This document shows positions 21,777 through 32,667 of a stretch of 64,000 bases of DNA, piece after piece (within the stretch, counting starts at the first letter, position 1; every line of letters starts with the position of its first letter). A model generated the notes under the pieces. It saw nothing but the letters and a program-made list of their open reading frames with translations. It was not told where the DNA came from and did not search any database. The position numbers and the translations under genes were made by a program. This DNA is from Montifringilla adamsi (taxonomy: Eukaryota > Chordata > Aves > Passeriformes > Passeridae): NCBI GenBank assembly GCA_017590115.1, contig JAGGNK010012559.1:1967236-2031235 (forward strand), in the 5' to 3' direction.

Positions 21777-22489
21777 GAGGGATGGGGTGTGAGGCCAGCA
21801 GGTGCCAGTCCCCTGAGGGCTGCGCAGAGCCCATGGGATGCTCGGGGTCTGCAGGGCTGGTAGGGGGCACAAGGAGGGGCAGCTGAGGTCCCTTAAAGCA
21901 GGTCAGTGTCACAGAAAAAAACCCAAAAAAACAGTGTCAAGGAATGGCAGGAAAGCCTCCCATCCCCAGTGCTGTGCCCTCCCTCACATATCAGTGCTTG
22001 CAGACACAGGAATGCTTTACAGTCAGTGCATGTTTCCTGTCACACTCCCAATTAATTGCTGAAGTATTTGAATGCTGGGTTTTCTCTCCATCTCACCAGA
22101 ACAGAGGCCGTGTGCTCCTCTCATCTCCAGGCTGGGTTCTCCCTCCCTGATTATTTCTGTGCTGATGCTCTCCAGGCAGCAGGCAGGCATGAGCCTGGCA
22201 CCTCCCGCAGCAGGGCAGCCAGCTCCAGCCCTGACTGGAGCAGCCAAGGGCAACCAGCTGGAAAATCACTCCTGGATCAGGCACCACTGCTTCAAGGTCA
22301 AGGCAGCCCTGTCCACGTCAGGCTCTGGCTCTGGGGTGGCTGCATCCCCTCAGGGCACGTCTGGGGAGCACAGGATGGACTGGCTCAAACTCTGGAGCAG
22401 AGCAGAGCACCCTGGGCAGGACTGGACAGCCCAGGGCACTCCAGGGGTGTTGGGAAGGATGAAAGTTTGACAAAAAAGTCTCACAGATA
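21777..22489. other. unassigned single-copy DNA
   Basis: No gene recognised between the two LTRs. Confidence 0.5.
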
Positions 22490-23080
22490 TGTCTGCTTAG
22501 TAGAAAGATTTTTGAGTGTAGAATCTGAAGAAGGAATAGAAATGAAAGCAAGTTTTCATATAGAAGAAAAGAATTGCTGAGCCAGTCTTAGAGGATAACT
22601 AGGAAGGCAAAGGGTGTGTTAGTTAGAAGGGGTTTTTATGGCTTAGAGCAAAGGATAAACCCACCTCAAACAGAAGATGTTTCTACCAAGCAGAAAGATA
22701 GCACAGGCAAACAAGACATGTCTATGTAGCAAGTAGAAAAAAATCTCAGAATTGTCCACTGCAAGAAAACTGAAAACCAACTTCTAGCTTAAACTGTAAT
22801 GTACTAACTCTTAGTGATTGGAGAACAGTAACATGAATATGGTAATTATAGTAGCTTTGATAGGCTGTAGGTAAAAGTTAAGGTACAGATTGGCTCTACT
22901 GTATTAAGATGCTCAGCAAAGTATATACTGCATTGTAACCAAAATTAAAGGGTCTCCAGGCCTGCCTGCAGCTGGAGCTGACAGCTGTAGGCACAGGCTC
23001 TGTCAGCCAGGACCCTGGACTGCTGTAACACCTTGGTTACAACAAACTGCATTTTGAAGAGCTGCCTGGAGTCCTGCACC
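22490..23080 (+). mobile_element. diverged solo LTR, ATTAAA-type
   Basis: Starts 'tgtctgcttagtagaaagat' and contains 'gaaatgaaagcaagttttca', which aligns with 'gaaatgaaagcaagcttgga' at 34935 in the 34.9-kb LTR. Further on it has A+T-rich U3-like text, 'gtaaccaaaattaaagggtc' with an ATTAAA signal at 22944-22949, and a GC-richer end. Both ends are estimates; the 3' limit near 23080 is uncertain. No internal retroviral genes are next to it. Confidence 0.65.
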
Positions 23081-23604
23081 CCTCATTCAGGCTCTTACTG
23101 AGGGGCTTCCTGCAGCACCTGGGAGACACAGCTGGACTCTCACCAAGGCACCAGTGGAGCTGAATAAACGCGTTTGTAGGGGAGGATTTATTTGCCAGTG
23201 CAGAAAAGCAAAGGCCCAGATCTCACCACTGACATGCATGACTGGACAGCTGAGAATGGCCCCAGACTGGAGGCTCCACCTCTCAGTGTTCACAGCACAG
23301 AGATGTTTGGTGAGGGCTGAAAAGGCTGATTTCTGAGGTTGTCATCAGCTTTTTGAGCCTTTGGAAAGTGAGTGATGGATCTGTGTCCCTTGTGCCACTC
23401 CACCCTGTGCCCCAAGTGTCCCTCAGCCCTGCTCAGGCACTGCTGGACACAGGTTCAGATTCTGGCCCAAGTCTCAGATCCTTCCTTCCCTGGCTCTAGA
23501 TCAAAGTTTCCAACTTTGCAGTTGCCATTTAAAAATAAGAGAATAGCACTGAGACACCTGAAAGTGCAAGGAGGTTTTTAGTCTTGTTTTGTTTTGTTGT
23601 TTGG
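23081..23604. other. unassigned single-copy DNA
   Basis: No gene or repeat recognised. Confidence 0.5.
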
Positions 23605-23910
23605 TTCGGATTTTCATATAGTTTATATATTTATAAAAATTTATATAATTTATATAATTAAATAGAATAAAATATATAAGATATACTATAGAAATATATT
23701 TATCTATTATATAATATATAAATATAAATATTTATATTTATATGTATAATATATATTTATAAATATAAATATAATACATATTTATATAATATATGGATAT
23801 ATTTATTATATAATATATATTTATGTATTATATATTATATAATATATAGATATATATTATATAATAAATAATACATAAATAAAAATTATATCATTTACAT
23901 AATGAAAAAA
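23605..23910. repeat. A+T-only low-complexity block
   Basis: About 300 bp made almost only of A and T, with irregular 'tataatatat', 'ttatataat' and 'aaatataaat' runs. Many short palindromes make it easily melted or cruciform-prone. No single repeat unit fits throughout. Confidence 0.95.
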
Positions 23911-23944
23911 TGGAAATTAATTTCTTCCTTTCCCTTCAGCAGCT

Positions 23945-24060
23945 CTGTGTCTCTCCTTTGGACACTCTTTAACAGCTCTAAGTCCTTCTCATCTTATGGC
24001 ACCCCAAGCTGCCCCCAGCACTGGAGGTAAGAGAGCAGCACCTCCCAAAGCAGGCAGGTC
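23945..24060 (-). mobile_element. CR1 LINE fragment (upstream part of the 3' region)
   Basis: The text 'ttggacactctttaacagct', 'tcatcttatggcaccccaag' and 'cccccagcactggaggtaag' is the reverse complement of a CR1 segment about 500-600 bp from its 3' end. The 27-kb CR1 carries a matching 'tttggacactctctaacag'. It may extend to about 24200 in decayed form. Confidence 0.6.
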
Positions 24061-24999
24061 GTTCCCCATCCTGTGAAGGACCTGTTGAATGGTGAGTGGT
24101 GGATTTGATGCCCTCCTGGGGTTCCCTCCCTGCTCTGTGTTGCCACCCTTGAGTTGTGCCACCACTGCCTGTCACCAGCAAATCACACAGCAAAGGCAGC
24201 AGAGAGATTCCCACAGTGCTGCTGGGCATGGAGACTCCAAGGGAGGAGCTTCCCAAAAAGCCTTTGCTGCTTTCCCAGCACTGCCCACCCAGGAGACTGC
24301 AGTACCACCTTCCCCAGGTGCCTCTGAGAACAGCACTTTTATGCCAAGAAATTTGCCACAATTCCCCCTCATCAAAAATCCATCATTTCACCAAAACCCC
24401 CATGGATGTGATTTTCTTTAATTTTCCATTGTTGTTGTTGTTTCCTTTTTCCTTTGCCCATTTTCAGGGTGTTTTAGCAGATTGCTATTTTCCACATCCT
24501 TTTGTCAGACCTTGGTTACCACAGGATGAAGGGCATCAGCCTTGATCCTTGGGGGGTTTTTTGTAATTTTCCCTTTGCTAATGTCCAATTTTGCAAACTT
24601 CTTCACATTAGAAAAGTGGTAAAAAGGACCGCAAAGAATGAAGATGAAAAGCTAAAATAAACCCAGAGTCCTTTATAAATCTGGGCATCCCACTTTTGGG
24701 GTTACCAGTGGTGAAATGAAAGAAATGGGAAAGGTGGGAAGGAGGAAGAACAGCGCAAATCTCCTCCATGTCATGGCTGGTTTAATCAAATAATTAAAAG
24801 ACATTCTTCCTGCTGGGGAAAGAACATAAACCACAGACATTTGGGGCATTTCTTCCCCAATGCTATTGCTTTCTCCTCAATAAATTTCACCCCTGAGTGA
24901 GCTCGGTGCTGCCAGGTTCTGGCAGCTGTCTCTGAAGCTCCCAGAGGCTGCACTGCTTTGCCCAGGGCAGTGATTTGGGGAGGAAAGCTGCAAGTGTGG
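24061..24999. other. unassigned DNA
   Basis: No recognised exon or RNA. The part from about 24560 to 24880 is A+T-richer and non-repetitive. Confidence 0.45.
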
Positions 25000-25070
25000 A
25001 GAAGAACAAGGGCTGGACCACCTGCCCTTTAAAGGCCCTTCCAAGCCAAGCTGTTCTGTGGTTCTGCAAA
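25000..25070 (+). mobile_element. CR1 LINE, short 3' end
   Basis: The text 'ctttaaaggcccttccaagc' followed by 'caagctgttctgtggttctg' is the terminal part of a CR1 in plus orientation. Only some 60-70 bp are recognisable. Confidence 0.75.
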
Positions 25071-25203
25071 GGCACAGAGGGGTCAGGAGGGCACAGAGCC
25101 ATCCCACAGCAGTGGGGAAGGGTTTGTGGGGCAAAGCCACAGCCCCAGCCACACAGCAGCAGCTAGGAACAGTCCTGAGACTGATGCAAAGCCTTGGCTA
25201 GTG
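25071..25203. other. unassigned spacer
   Basis: Nothing recognised. Confidence 0.4.
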
Positions 25204-25628
25204 TGATGCCTTGGGATTTTAGCTTTTATATTTGTCAGATCCTGCTTTAGGGTATTACTCTAAAACTCCACAGCCTGTCAGCTGCTGTTCTCCCTTTTTA
25301 TTCAGACAAAACAATTCTTCTCCCGGCCTGAAACTCAAGAACACCCTACAGCTTCAGGCCCCAAAAAGTGTAAACAAAAAGGAATTGGGGGGAGCAAACT
25401 GGGGGTAAATTACTTCATTATCTGAAGCTGTAATTGGAGGATTAACCTTTGATATGTAAATGGAACAAACTTATAATTGTCTGATAAACTCGTGCCCATT
25501 GTCCATCTTGGGTGCAGCCTCTGGGAGGCTTTGGCTGCCCAAGGTGTATCTGTTGAAGGCCTTTAATAAAAACCCACTTTATTCTCTTAAACTTGTCTGG
25601 CCTCTGTTCTAGGGAGCCCCTCCAGGCA
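25204..25628 (+). mobile_element. solo LTR, TGATGCCTT family
   Basis: About 425 bp from 'tgatgccttgggattttagc' to 'agcccctccaggca'. It shares 'gcttcaggccccaaaaagtg', 'ggggggagcaaactgggggt', 'cattatctgaagctgtaatt' and 'gcctttaataaaaacccact' with the 45.8-kb copy, and carries AATAAA. It is closer to the 45.8-kb copy than to the 21.3-kb copy in its 3' third, so the family has at least two subfamilies. No matching flanking duplication was found. Confidence 0.88.
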
Positions 25629-26090
25629 TGAGGTGGAGAAGGGAAGAGCAGAGGGGAAGAGCAGAGGTGGCTGTGGCAAACACCAAACCCAGCCATGCAG
25701 GCCCTTCCCTGTCCCCACAGAGGCTGCTCAGCCCCGAGGGATCTCACGAGGAGGCCCTGGGGACAGGATCCCTTTTTGTACCTTTTTGTGCCCATCCAGT
25801 ACCAATGCAGCCCTTTGTCTCCATTTCCATCATGACAGGGGGGTTGTCCCCACCTTCTCCTGGGCACCTCCCTGGACCAACACCATCCCATTTGCAGGTG
25901 TCAACACTCCCCTCCTGCTCCCTATCAGGAATGTTCCTCCCAAAAGCCAAGTTTCCAAGCTGCTTCGAGGCAATGATGAGATTATTTTGGGATGACAAGG
26001 CTCCCTGGAAAAGTTACAGGGACTGTTCTTTGGCACAGGGTCAGAGCTGAGAATCTCTGGATTCAGCAACGTGGACAAAGCAGGAAGATC
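25629..26090. other. unassigned single-copy DNA
   Basis: No gene recognised. Confidence 0.5.
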
Positions 26091-26440
26091 CCAGCGTGTA
26101 TAAATCAGACAGGAGGGTTATTTCTGAGGGGATGTAATACAGCCATCCTGACGTTACAGTAATTCTTGGGATAGGCTCACTGAAAGGAGTTCAGGAATTT
26201 GAAGTATGGGTGATGAGAAATTATTTTGGAACCAGCATATTCACTTTATTGAGAATAGTGGTAAGGTGCCCATAAATCGTTCTAGGAGCATTTCAGGTAC
26301 TTTTATGACTCTTGCATGGGATTTATTGCATATTTTCAGAAAAAAAAATATAATTTAAAAGGACATTGCCAAGCAGTTTTTATAGCCTTTATTTATTTTT
26401 TAATCTCCATTGTTCGCAGAGCCCTCCTCAGTGCTGGAAA
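26091..26440. promoter_or_regulatory. A+T-rich non-repetitive block, possible conserved element
   Basis: Low-CpG, A+T-rich stretch with 'gggatttattgcatattttc' and 'tagcctttatttatttttta' between GC-rich flanks. No repeat family recognised. An enhancer-type conserved element is possible but unproven. Confidence 0.3.
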
Positions 26441-26877
26441 ATGCAATTCTGCCCTGTTACATCTCCCAGACAAGGAATTTTGCTCTCTCTCTGCAGTGCT
26501 GAGCAGGGATGGAGCTGGAGTGTCTTGGGCTGTAACTGGGCTGGGGTGGGGGGGTGAGTGTCCCTCCTGCAGAGCTCCAGGAGCACTGGACCTGCTGCAG
26601 TGGCTCCCCACAGAGGGACAGCCAGATTTTAGGGCAGGCATCCAGTGTGGTGGATCTCCCTGTGCTGGATGTCACTGTGGGAGGGTAACAGAGGGCTTTA
26701 ATGTTTTATTTTAAAGCCCATTTTTCCAGCAGTGTGGAGACATCCCAGGCAGCCCTGGCAAATCCCAAAGGCTGCCTTGGAAAACGGAGCAGATGAGGAA
26801 TGCTGGGGAGTGATCACCATGTCTTGGGCAGGAGAGGGTCTGTTTTATCTGATTCCATCAGGAGCACCTCTTATCAG
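26441..26877. other. unassigned single-copy DNA
   Basis: No gene recognised. Confidence 0.5.
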
Positions 26878-26980
26878 CCATGGAACACCCTGAGCTGAAG
26901 GGACCCCAAGGATCAGCCAGCTCAGCCCCAGGCCCTGCCCAGACTCCCCAACAACCCCACCCTGGGCATCCCTGCAGCGC
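26878..26980 (-). mobile_element. CR1 LINE, short 3' end
   Basis: Starts 'ccatggaacaccctgagctg' and 'aagggaccccaaggatcagc', then 'ccaacaaccccaccctgggc', which recurs in the next CR1 at 27108. It is truncated after about 100 bp. Confidence 0.82.
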
Positions 26981-27026
26981 TGTGCAAATTTCTCCCCCAT
27001 CCTTCATCTCCCCCATCCCTCACTCT

Positions 27027-27460
27027 CACAGAATCATGCAATGTGCTGAGCTGGAAGGGACCCACAGGGATGATCAATCCCAAATTCAAACCCTGCCCAG
27101 ACCCCCCAGCAACCCCACCCTGGGCATCCCTGCAGCTCTTGCAGCCTCGGGGCCGTGCCCATTCCCTGGGGAGCCTGGGCACTGCCAGCACCCTCTGGGG
27201 GAAGAACCTTGCCCTGATCTGCAGCCTGAGCTGCCCTGGCCCAGCTCCAGCCGTGCCCTGGCTGCTGTCCCTGTCCCAGAGCAGAGATGGGAGCTGCCCT
27301 CGGCAGGAGCTGCAGATCCCTGAGCTCTGCCCTCAGCGTGCCCTGCTCCAGCTGCACACACCAAGAGCCCTCAGCTGTCCCTCCTGTGGCCCCTCCTGAC
27401 CCTTGACATCTCCTTGTCCTTTGGACACTCTCTAACAGTTTCATGCCCAGGCTGGATCTT
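27027..27460 (-). mobile_element. CR1 LINE, 3' region
   Basis: Minus-strand copy starting 'cacagaatcatgcaatgtgc' and 'tgagctggaagggacccaca', then 'gggggaagaaccttgccctg', 'tccctgtcccagagcagaga' and 'tttggacactctctaacag'. Same subfamily as 6826-7130. It lies head-to-tail with the shorter copy at 26878. Confidence 0.9.
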
Positions 27461-28919
27461 CCCCCGCTCCAGTGGAGATGCTTTCCAAATCTGCAGCAAT
27501 TCTGGCCAGAAATGTAACCCTGGAGTTTTGGCTCCTGCAGCCTCCTTTGGACAGCCTGAGTTTGCTTAGCCTTCCCTGGCCTTCCTGTTCCTAATTGAAC
27601 TGCTGCTCTTGAGGCCAGTCACGCTGTGCTGGTGTCTCCTCTGCTGCTCCCGTGTCACAGGGACCCAGGGCATGTGTGTGGCATGTCCCAGTGTCACACC
27701 CCCAAGGCTGGCAGGGAAGGACTGGCAGGGTTGGCACTGCTGCTGTGCTGTGGGCAGGGGAAGAAGCTGCAGCAGGGGCTCCATCCTCCTGGCAGGGAGC
27801 AGAGGTGCTGGGGCCAGAGGATGGAGTGGGAGGATGGATCAGAAATCACTGCTCCCAGCCTGACTCCTCACAGACACAGAGAGCCTCTTCCAGCAGCCCC
27901 TTCCCAGGAGTGCTCCCTGGGGGCTCTGCAAGGAGGAAAAAGTTAAACACATTCATCAGGCAGGTCTGGCTCCTTTCCCCTTTCTTTGTCATCATCACCA
28001 ACCCCTCCAGTTCTGTGGGTTTTTCCTTCATTCTCTCTCCCAGAAAATGCTTTTCATTTGGTGGCTGTTGTTCCTTTAAATACTTATGAAAGCTCATAAA
28101 ACTAGGTGGAAACAAGCAGCCGTTTTCTTCTTAGAAAGAAGCTTCTGCCAGCAAAGAAGAAAAAAAAAATCTTGCTTGAGTGATGCAGAGAAAAGTAAGG
28201 AATAAAGGAAGCCAGGAAGCAAGCAGGGACACAAGCAAGGAAGGGTGATTTTCACATGTCCAGAACAATTGCTTTGCCAAAGACTGTGACCATGAACATC
28301 AGCATTTTCCAGCCTTGTTCCAGAGAGCCCATGAAATCTAAATGACAAAAATGGGCTCTTCCATCTCCAGCTGTCAATTCCTAGAGATGTCAGGTGCTCT
28401 GAGCAGAAAAACCCAAGGTGGAAACCACCTCCCCTGTGGCCAGGACACTTCTCCTACCAACTGCTTCAGGCCGAGGGGTGAGGATGGAGGAGGAGCTGCT
28501 GACCCCAGACCTGCAGCCCCAGGGGAGCCACGGTGCCTTCTGCAGCAGCTGGGTGCAGGAGGCTGAAGCTGCTCCCAGCCTCACCTGCAGGCTCTCCAAA
28601 GGGGATGCTTTGGTCAGGTTAGCTCGTTAGCAAGTCCTTGATAGACATTGCTGGGGATGTGCCTTCTCAGCAAAGGCCCTCAGGGACTGTGCATCAAAGA
28701 AATGAATTGCACTACCAAGGTACTCAAACCCAGCCCCTCGGTTTCTCCTCTGCCAGGGCAGCAGCTCCTCAGAGAGGGCAGGCTGGTGGCTCTTGAGCTG
28801 CAGGTGTTCCACCCACCTGTGCTGATGTCAAGAAGTGACCCTGACTCATTTGCCTTGCCTGTGGTTTTCCTTTCTTGCTCAAATCCTCCTGCCACGAGAT
28901 CCCAGGAGTTGGTGGTATC
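27461..28919. other. unassigned single-copy DNA
   Basis: About 1.5 kb with no recognised exon, RNA or transposon. Confidence 0.5.
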
Positions 28920-29290
28920 AATTTCCCAATCGAGGGAGGTCTCCTTGTGAAGTAAAATCACAGCAGCTAAAAAGCTTCCTCTGCAGGTTCATGAGTTTGT
29001 TTATTTCTGTTGCCTTTTATCTAGTAACTGATCTATTTTCTTGCATTTTCCACAGTGTCATTGGAAGCTGAAGCTCACAGTGGGCTCAGCAATTAGTGGT
29101 AGCACAGAAATATAAGGCAAAAACAAGTATTGCTAATGAGCTGACACATTAAACAATGAGTCACACTTCCATAAGGAGCCCAAATCGAGTTATAACCCTA
29201 AATAAACAAGCTGTGAGAAACAGTTTACAAAATATGAATGTGTTACTTATTTAACTGCTGTTGAGAAGCTGCGATCTGAACCCTGAGATG
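28920..29290. promoter_or_regulatory. A+T-rich non-repetitive block, possible conserved element
   Basis: Contains 'cagcaattagtggtagcac', 'gtattgctaatgagctgaca', 'aacaatgagtcacac' (AP-1-like TGAGTCA) and 'ccctaaataaacaagctgtg' (forkhead-like TAAACA). Base composition differs from the flanks and no repeat family fits. Motifs are seen; regulatory function is inferred. Confidence 0.35.
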
Positions 29291-29509
29291 TATTTAAATA
29301 TCTGAGACAAATACTCAGTGAGTGGTTTGTCAGACTGGTGGGGGCTGCATGGGATGGAAGAACCCACAGCAGGACAAGGGACCAGCAAGACACGGCCTTG
29401 GGATTGTGTCCTCCCCTCTGTGTCCTTCCACATCTCTGTATGAACCAGGCAGGGGCTGTCCCACACCAGGGGATGGAGGCAGCAAAGGCTGGGAGCCAAG
29501 AGAGGCTGC
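29291..29509. other. unassigned spacer
   Basis: Nothing recognised. Confidence 0.4.
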
Positions 29510-29625
29510 AAATCACAGAATGACAGAATAATTAGGTTGGAAGAGACCTTCAAGATCGTCAAGTCCAACCCATGCCCTAAACACCTTAACTAAACCATGG
29601 CACCCTGTGCCATACTGGGAATGTT
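29510..29625 (-). mobile_element. CR1 LINE, short 3' end
   Basis: Plus-strand text 'aatcacagaatgacagaata', 'aggttggaagagaccttcaa' and 'gatcgtcaagtccaacccat' is the reverse complement of a CR1 3' end. Minus orientation, about 110 bp kept. Confidence 0.9.
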
Positions 29626-29819
29626 CCTCCTCTCACAGATGTCTCTGGGCAATGCCAGAAATTTGGGAGTTGTCAAGCTCCTGAAGAAAGTCATCACAGG
29701 GTCAGGCAGAGCCCCTGTGACTTTTCATTTGGGGGCTGAAAGGTAAAAATGAAGAGAAATGATTAGTTCTAAATAGAATGAGAAACTTCCTTCACTTCTT
29801 ATCAGGGCCTGTGGTGATA
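29626..29819. other. unassigned spacer
   Basis: Nothing recognised. Confidence 0.4.
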
Positions 29820-30090
29820 GGACAGTGGGGAATGGGTTTAGACTGCAGAGAGGTCAGTTTGAATTAGATATAAGAAAGAAATTTCTACAGCAAGGTGGTG
29901 AGGCCCTGGCACAGGATCCCAGAGCAGCTGTGGCTGCCCCTGATCCCTGGCAGTGCCCAAGGCCAGGCTGGATGGGGCTGGGAGCACCTGGGACAGGGGG
30001 AGGTGTCCCTGCCATGGCAGCAAGGATGAAATGACCTTTAAAGGTCCTTTCCAAACCAAACCCTATTATGACTCTGTGGTTCTATGGATC
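29820..30090 (+). mobile_element. CR1 LINE, 3'-terminal fragment
   Basis: Contains 'agataagaaagaaatttct'-type text, 'ggtggtgaggccctggcaca', 'cagctgtggctgcccctgat', 'aaggccaggctggatggggc' and 'tttaaaggtcctttccaaac', ending 'ctgtggttctatgg'. Plus orientation. The tail-to-tail partner at 29510 is in the opposite orientation. Confidence 0.93.
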
Positions 30091-30488
30091 TGCTGAAAGG
30101 TCACAATGAGCTCAACCAGAACCTTCTGAAGGCGGAACAACCCCAGCTCTCTGAACCCCAGCTCTCTCAACCCCCAGAGTGGAGGCTGTGCGTAAAGGAG
30201 GTTGTATTTACCCCAAAGAGGGGGCAGAGTTTTGCTCAGGCTCCTTTGGATTCAGGAGCTCTGAAATCAAAGCACTGCCTGCTTCTCCTGCAGGTAGAGT
30301 GAGCTCCCAAAGGAAAGGCTCTGCCCTCAGCCTGTGCTCGTGGTGCACAGGTGGTGCTGGATGTGCCATGTCCTGGGGCTGCTCTTGGGAAATGGTTGGG
30401 GAAGGAGCCACTGCCAGAGCACTCGAGGTGCTGGGCAATCTGTGTTTTCTTTGCAGCCCCTGGGGAGTATTAGAGGACCTTTCTGAGG
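30091..30488. other. unassigned spacer
   Basis: No gene recognised between the CR1 and the LTR. Confidence 0.45.
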
Positions 30489-31020
30489 TGTGGTCATCTG
30501 TTAGAACCCTGGCTGCTGAGAATTTGAGACTTTCTGTGCTGACAGACACTGACCCCCAAGAGAACACTGCATTGACCTGAGGCCATAGAACCAGCTTCCA
30601 AAATTGATTGCTAGCACTGGGATTACTGTTGTGTGGTTTTAATAGGAGTGTGTAATATCACAGGGTGGAAAACTTAGAGCTTAAGGTTTTACAATATGCC
30701 AATATATGTAGAGCAAGATAAAAGTTTTAAGAGTAGTGGCTGGTCCTTCATCTTCTTCCTTCTTCTTCATGGGTTTGGGTGGTGTTAATTGGACAGAAAA
30801 GTCTGCATTGCAGGCCACGAGTGGTTGGTTCTTGGGTTAAAAGAGAAAATAATTTGAGTCATTTCTTAATTAGATAATTTAGCCTTAAAAGACCTTGTAA
30901 CAAGAGATAGTTAACCATTTTGTGCCTTACTAATGAAAGACTGAACAGAACTCAGGGCTGTGAGACTGTAACGCTGATAAAGCAAACACCTGAGTCTAAA
31001 CACGAACCATTGTCTCAAGC
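30489..31020 (+). mobile_element. solo LTR, GGCTGCTGAG family
   Basis: Begins about 'tgtggtcatctgttagaacc'. It shares with the 44.4-kb copy 'ttctgtgctgacagac', 'gacctgaggccat', 'gattg.tagcactgggatta', 'gtgtgtaatatcacagggtg', 'cttcttcatgggtttgggtg' and 'aattggacagaaaagtctgc'. Beyond the part kept at 44 kb it continues to about 31020 through 'gtgcttactaatga'-type text and 'cgctgataaagcaaacacct'. The 3' end is estimated. No internal retroviral genes are seen. Confidence 0.75.
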
Positions 31021-31589
31021 ACCTTCAATCCCAACCCCAGCAGCCATCTCTCTGGACATCTCTCTAGCTGGAGAGGGGTGATGTCCCCTGCCCTCCACCC
31101 TGGCAGCCAGCTGTGAATCTCCAGCCTGCAGGTGCCACCAAGAGAGAAGGGTGACAGGGGCTGTGATGTGGGGATGCTCCAGCTGGGCCCTGCCTGCTGC
31201 ATTCTGCTGCTCTGAGACATCCCCAGGACAAAGTGTACCGTGAGCAGCACGAAGTGGGCTGTGCCCACCCCAGCACTGCTCCATTTCCCCCCACTGTCAG
31301 TCCCCAGCCTTGTCCCTCTCTGTGCTCAGTCTGCCCATGTCACCAGGGCCAGCTGTGGGGTTTGTGACAGCCTCAGCTCAGCAGGCTCCAGCTGCCCTCC
31401 AGGAGGAGCTCAGACCTGTGGCCACATCTCTGATCCTTCCCAGCCCCTCCTGGCGTCCATCCCATCCTTCCAGCCCTCTCCTCATGTTCTCCATCCTCTC
31501 ACACCTCTCCACGCTGCTCCCTTGGCCAGGCAGTGACAGTCCTCAACCCACAAGTGGCAGAAGGACTGGGAAGAGCTCCTGGGCTGGCA
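31021..31589. other. unassigned single-copy DNA
   Basis: No gene recognised. Confidence 0.5.
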
Positions 31590-31830
31590 AAGTGAAGAGG
31601 TTTTAGAGGTCTATTAGGAACAAGAGAAACCCCAGCAATGGCAAAGGGTGCTGCTACACAGAGATGGTGAAATTGCTCCTAACGAGGCAGGAGAGGCAGA
31701 CGTGACCAGGGAGCATTTCTGCTCCGTGTGTTTGGGAGAAAGCACTTCCAACAGGCAAGGACAATGAAGAGCTCTTCAGGCTCTTGGTACCTAAGGAGAA
31801 TGTCAAACAACATCTACATGGGACAAACAT
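31590..31830 (+). mobile_element. CR1 LINE internal fragment, ORF2 linker (degraded)
   Basis: Reading around 31596 gives KRFxRSIRNKRNPSNG, which parallels the KSFFKYIRSK motif at 17380. Slightly downstream, in another frame, is a VTREHFCSV-like motif of the sort found just before the RT domain in CR1 ORF2. Stops and a frame change make it a dead LINE piece. Limits are approximate. Confidence 0.5.
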
Positions 31831-32667
31831 TTTCAAATCACCCTAAAAATAATAGTAATCTCAATAATCAGTCTAATTCCACATGTCAAGAGTCTGAAAA
31901 GAGCTGGCTGAGGGTTTCTGCAGCCCTGCACAGTTAGTGCTAAATGATTTTATGACCAGAAAAATGAGGTGCATCATTTGGGCAGGTCTAGAGCTCAGAC
32001 CCCACAAGCATCACAAGAGCCCAGAGGAGGTTTGTGAGCTGCAGGAGTGATGAGTTACTCAGATTGGTGTGAACTGCCTGAGTGGATGTCTGTGCCCCCT
32101 GGTCAGCCACCATTCCTCCACAGGTACCTTCCAACAGGGGCCTGGTGCTGGATTTGGGGTTTCAGACCCTGCAGACAACTGGCAGAGCTCTCTGGAGAAT
32201 GCCCAGAGGGTCCAGAGGAGGTCAGCAGGCAGCTCCACTTGGGCTGGGACTGTTTCTCCCAACCCTCCAAGGTTGCTGAGTTCATCCCAGGCGTGGCCTG
32301 GGATGGTCCAAGAGGGGAGGAGGTGATGGGAGCTGGGCCTGCCCCAGGCTTTCCAGTCATGGCACAGAGAGAGGGGCAAAGGGTGAGTGCCACATCCTGG
32401 GGCACTGCCAGGCCCTGACAAACCCAGAGAATCATCTCAGCCAGCTCTGGTGGCTTCCTCTCTGCACCACGCAGTTGCCCATGCTGATCCAGGCGAGGGG
32501 ATGGGGCACAAAATCCCTCAGACTGTGGAATGGGCAGAGGCCAGACCCCTTCTCCTGGCCAGAGAAGCCCCAGGAGCCCCAAGACAAGGGGCTCAGAGCC
32601 CCATGGTGGGTGCTGGACCCCCTCCCCACCTCGGACACAGCAGGTGCCCTCAGCAGGGCAGGGAGAG
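31831..32667. other. unassigned single-copy DNA
   Basis: No gene or further repeat recognised. Confidence 0.5.
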
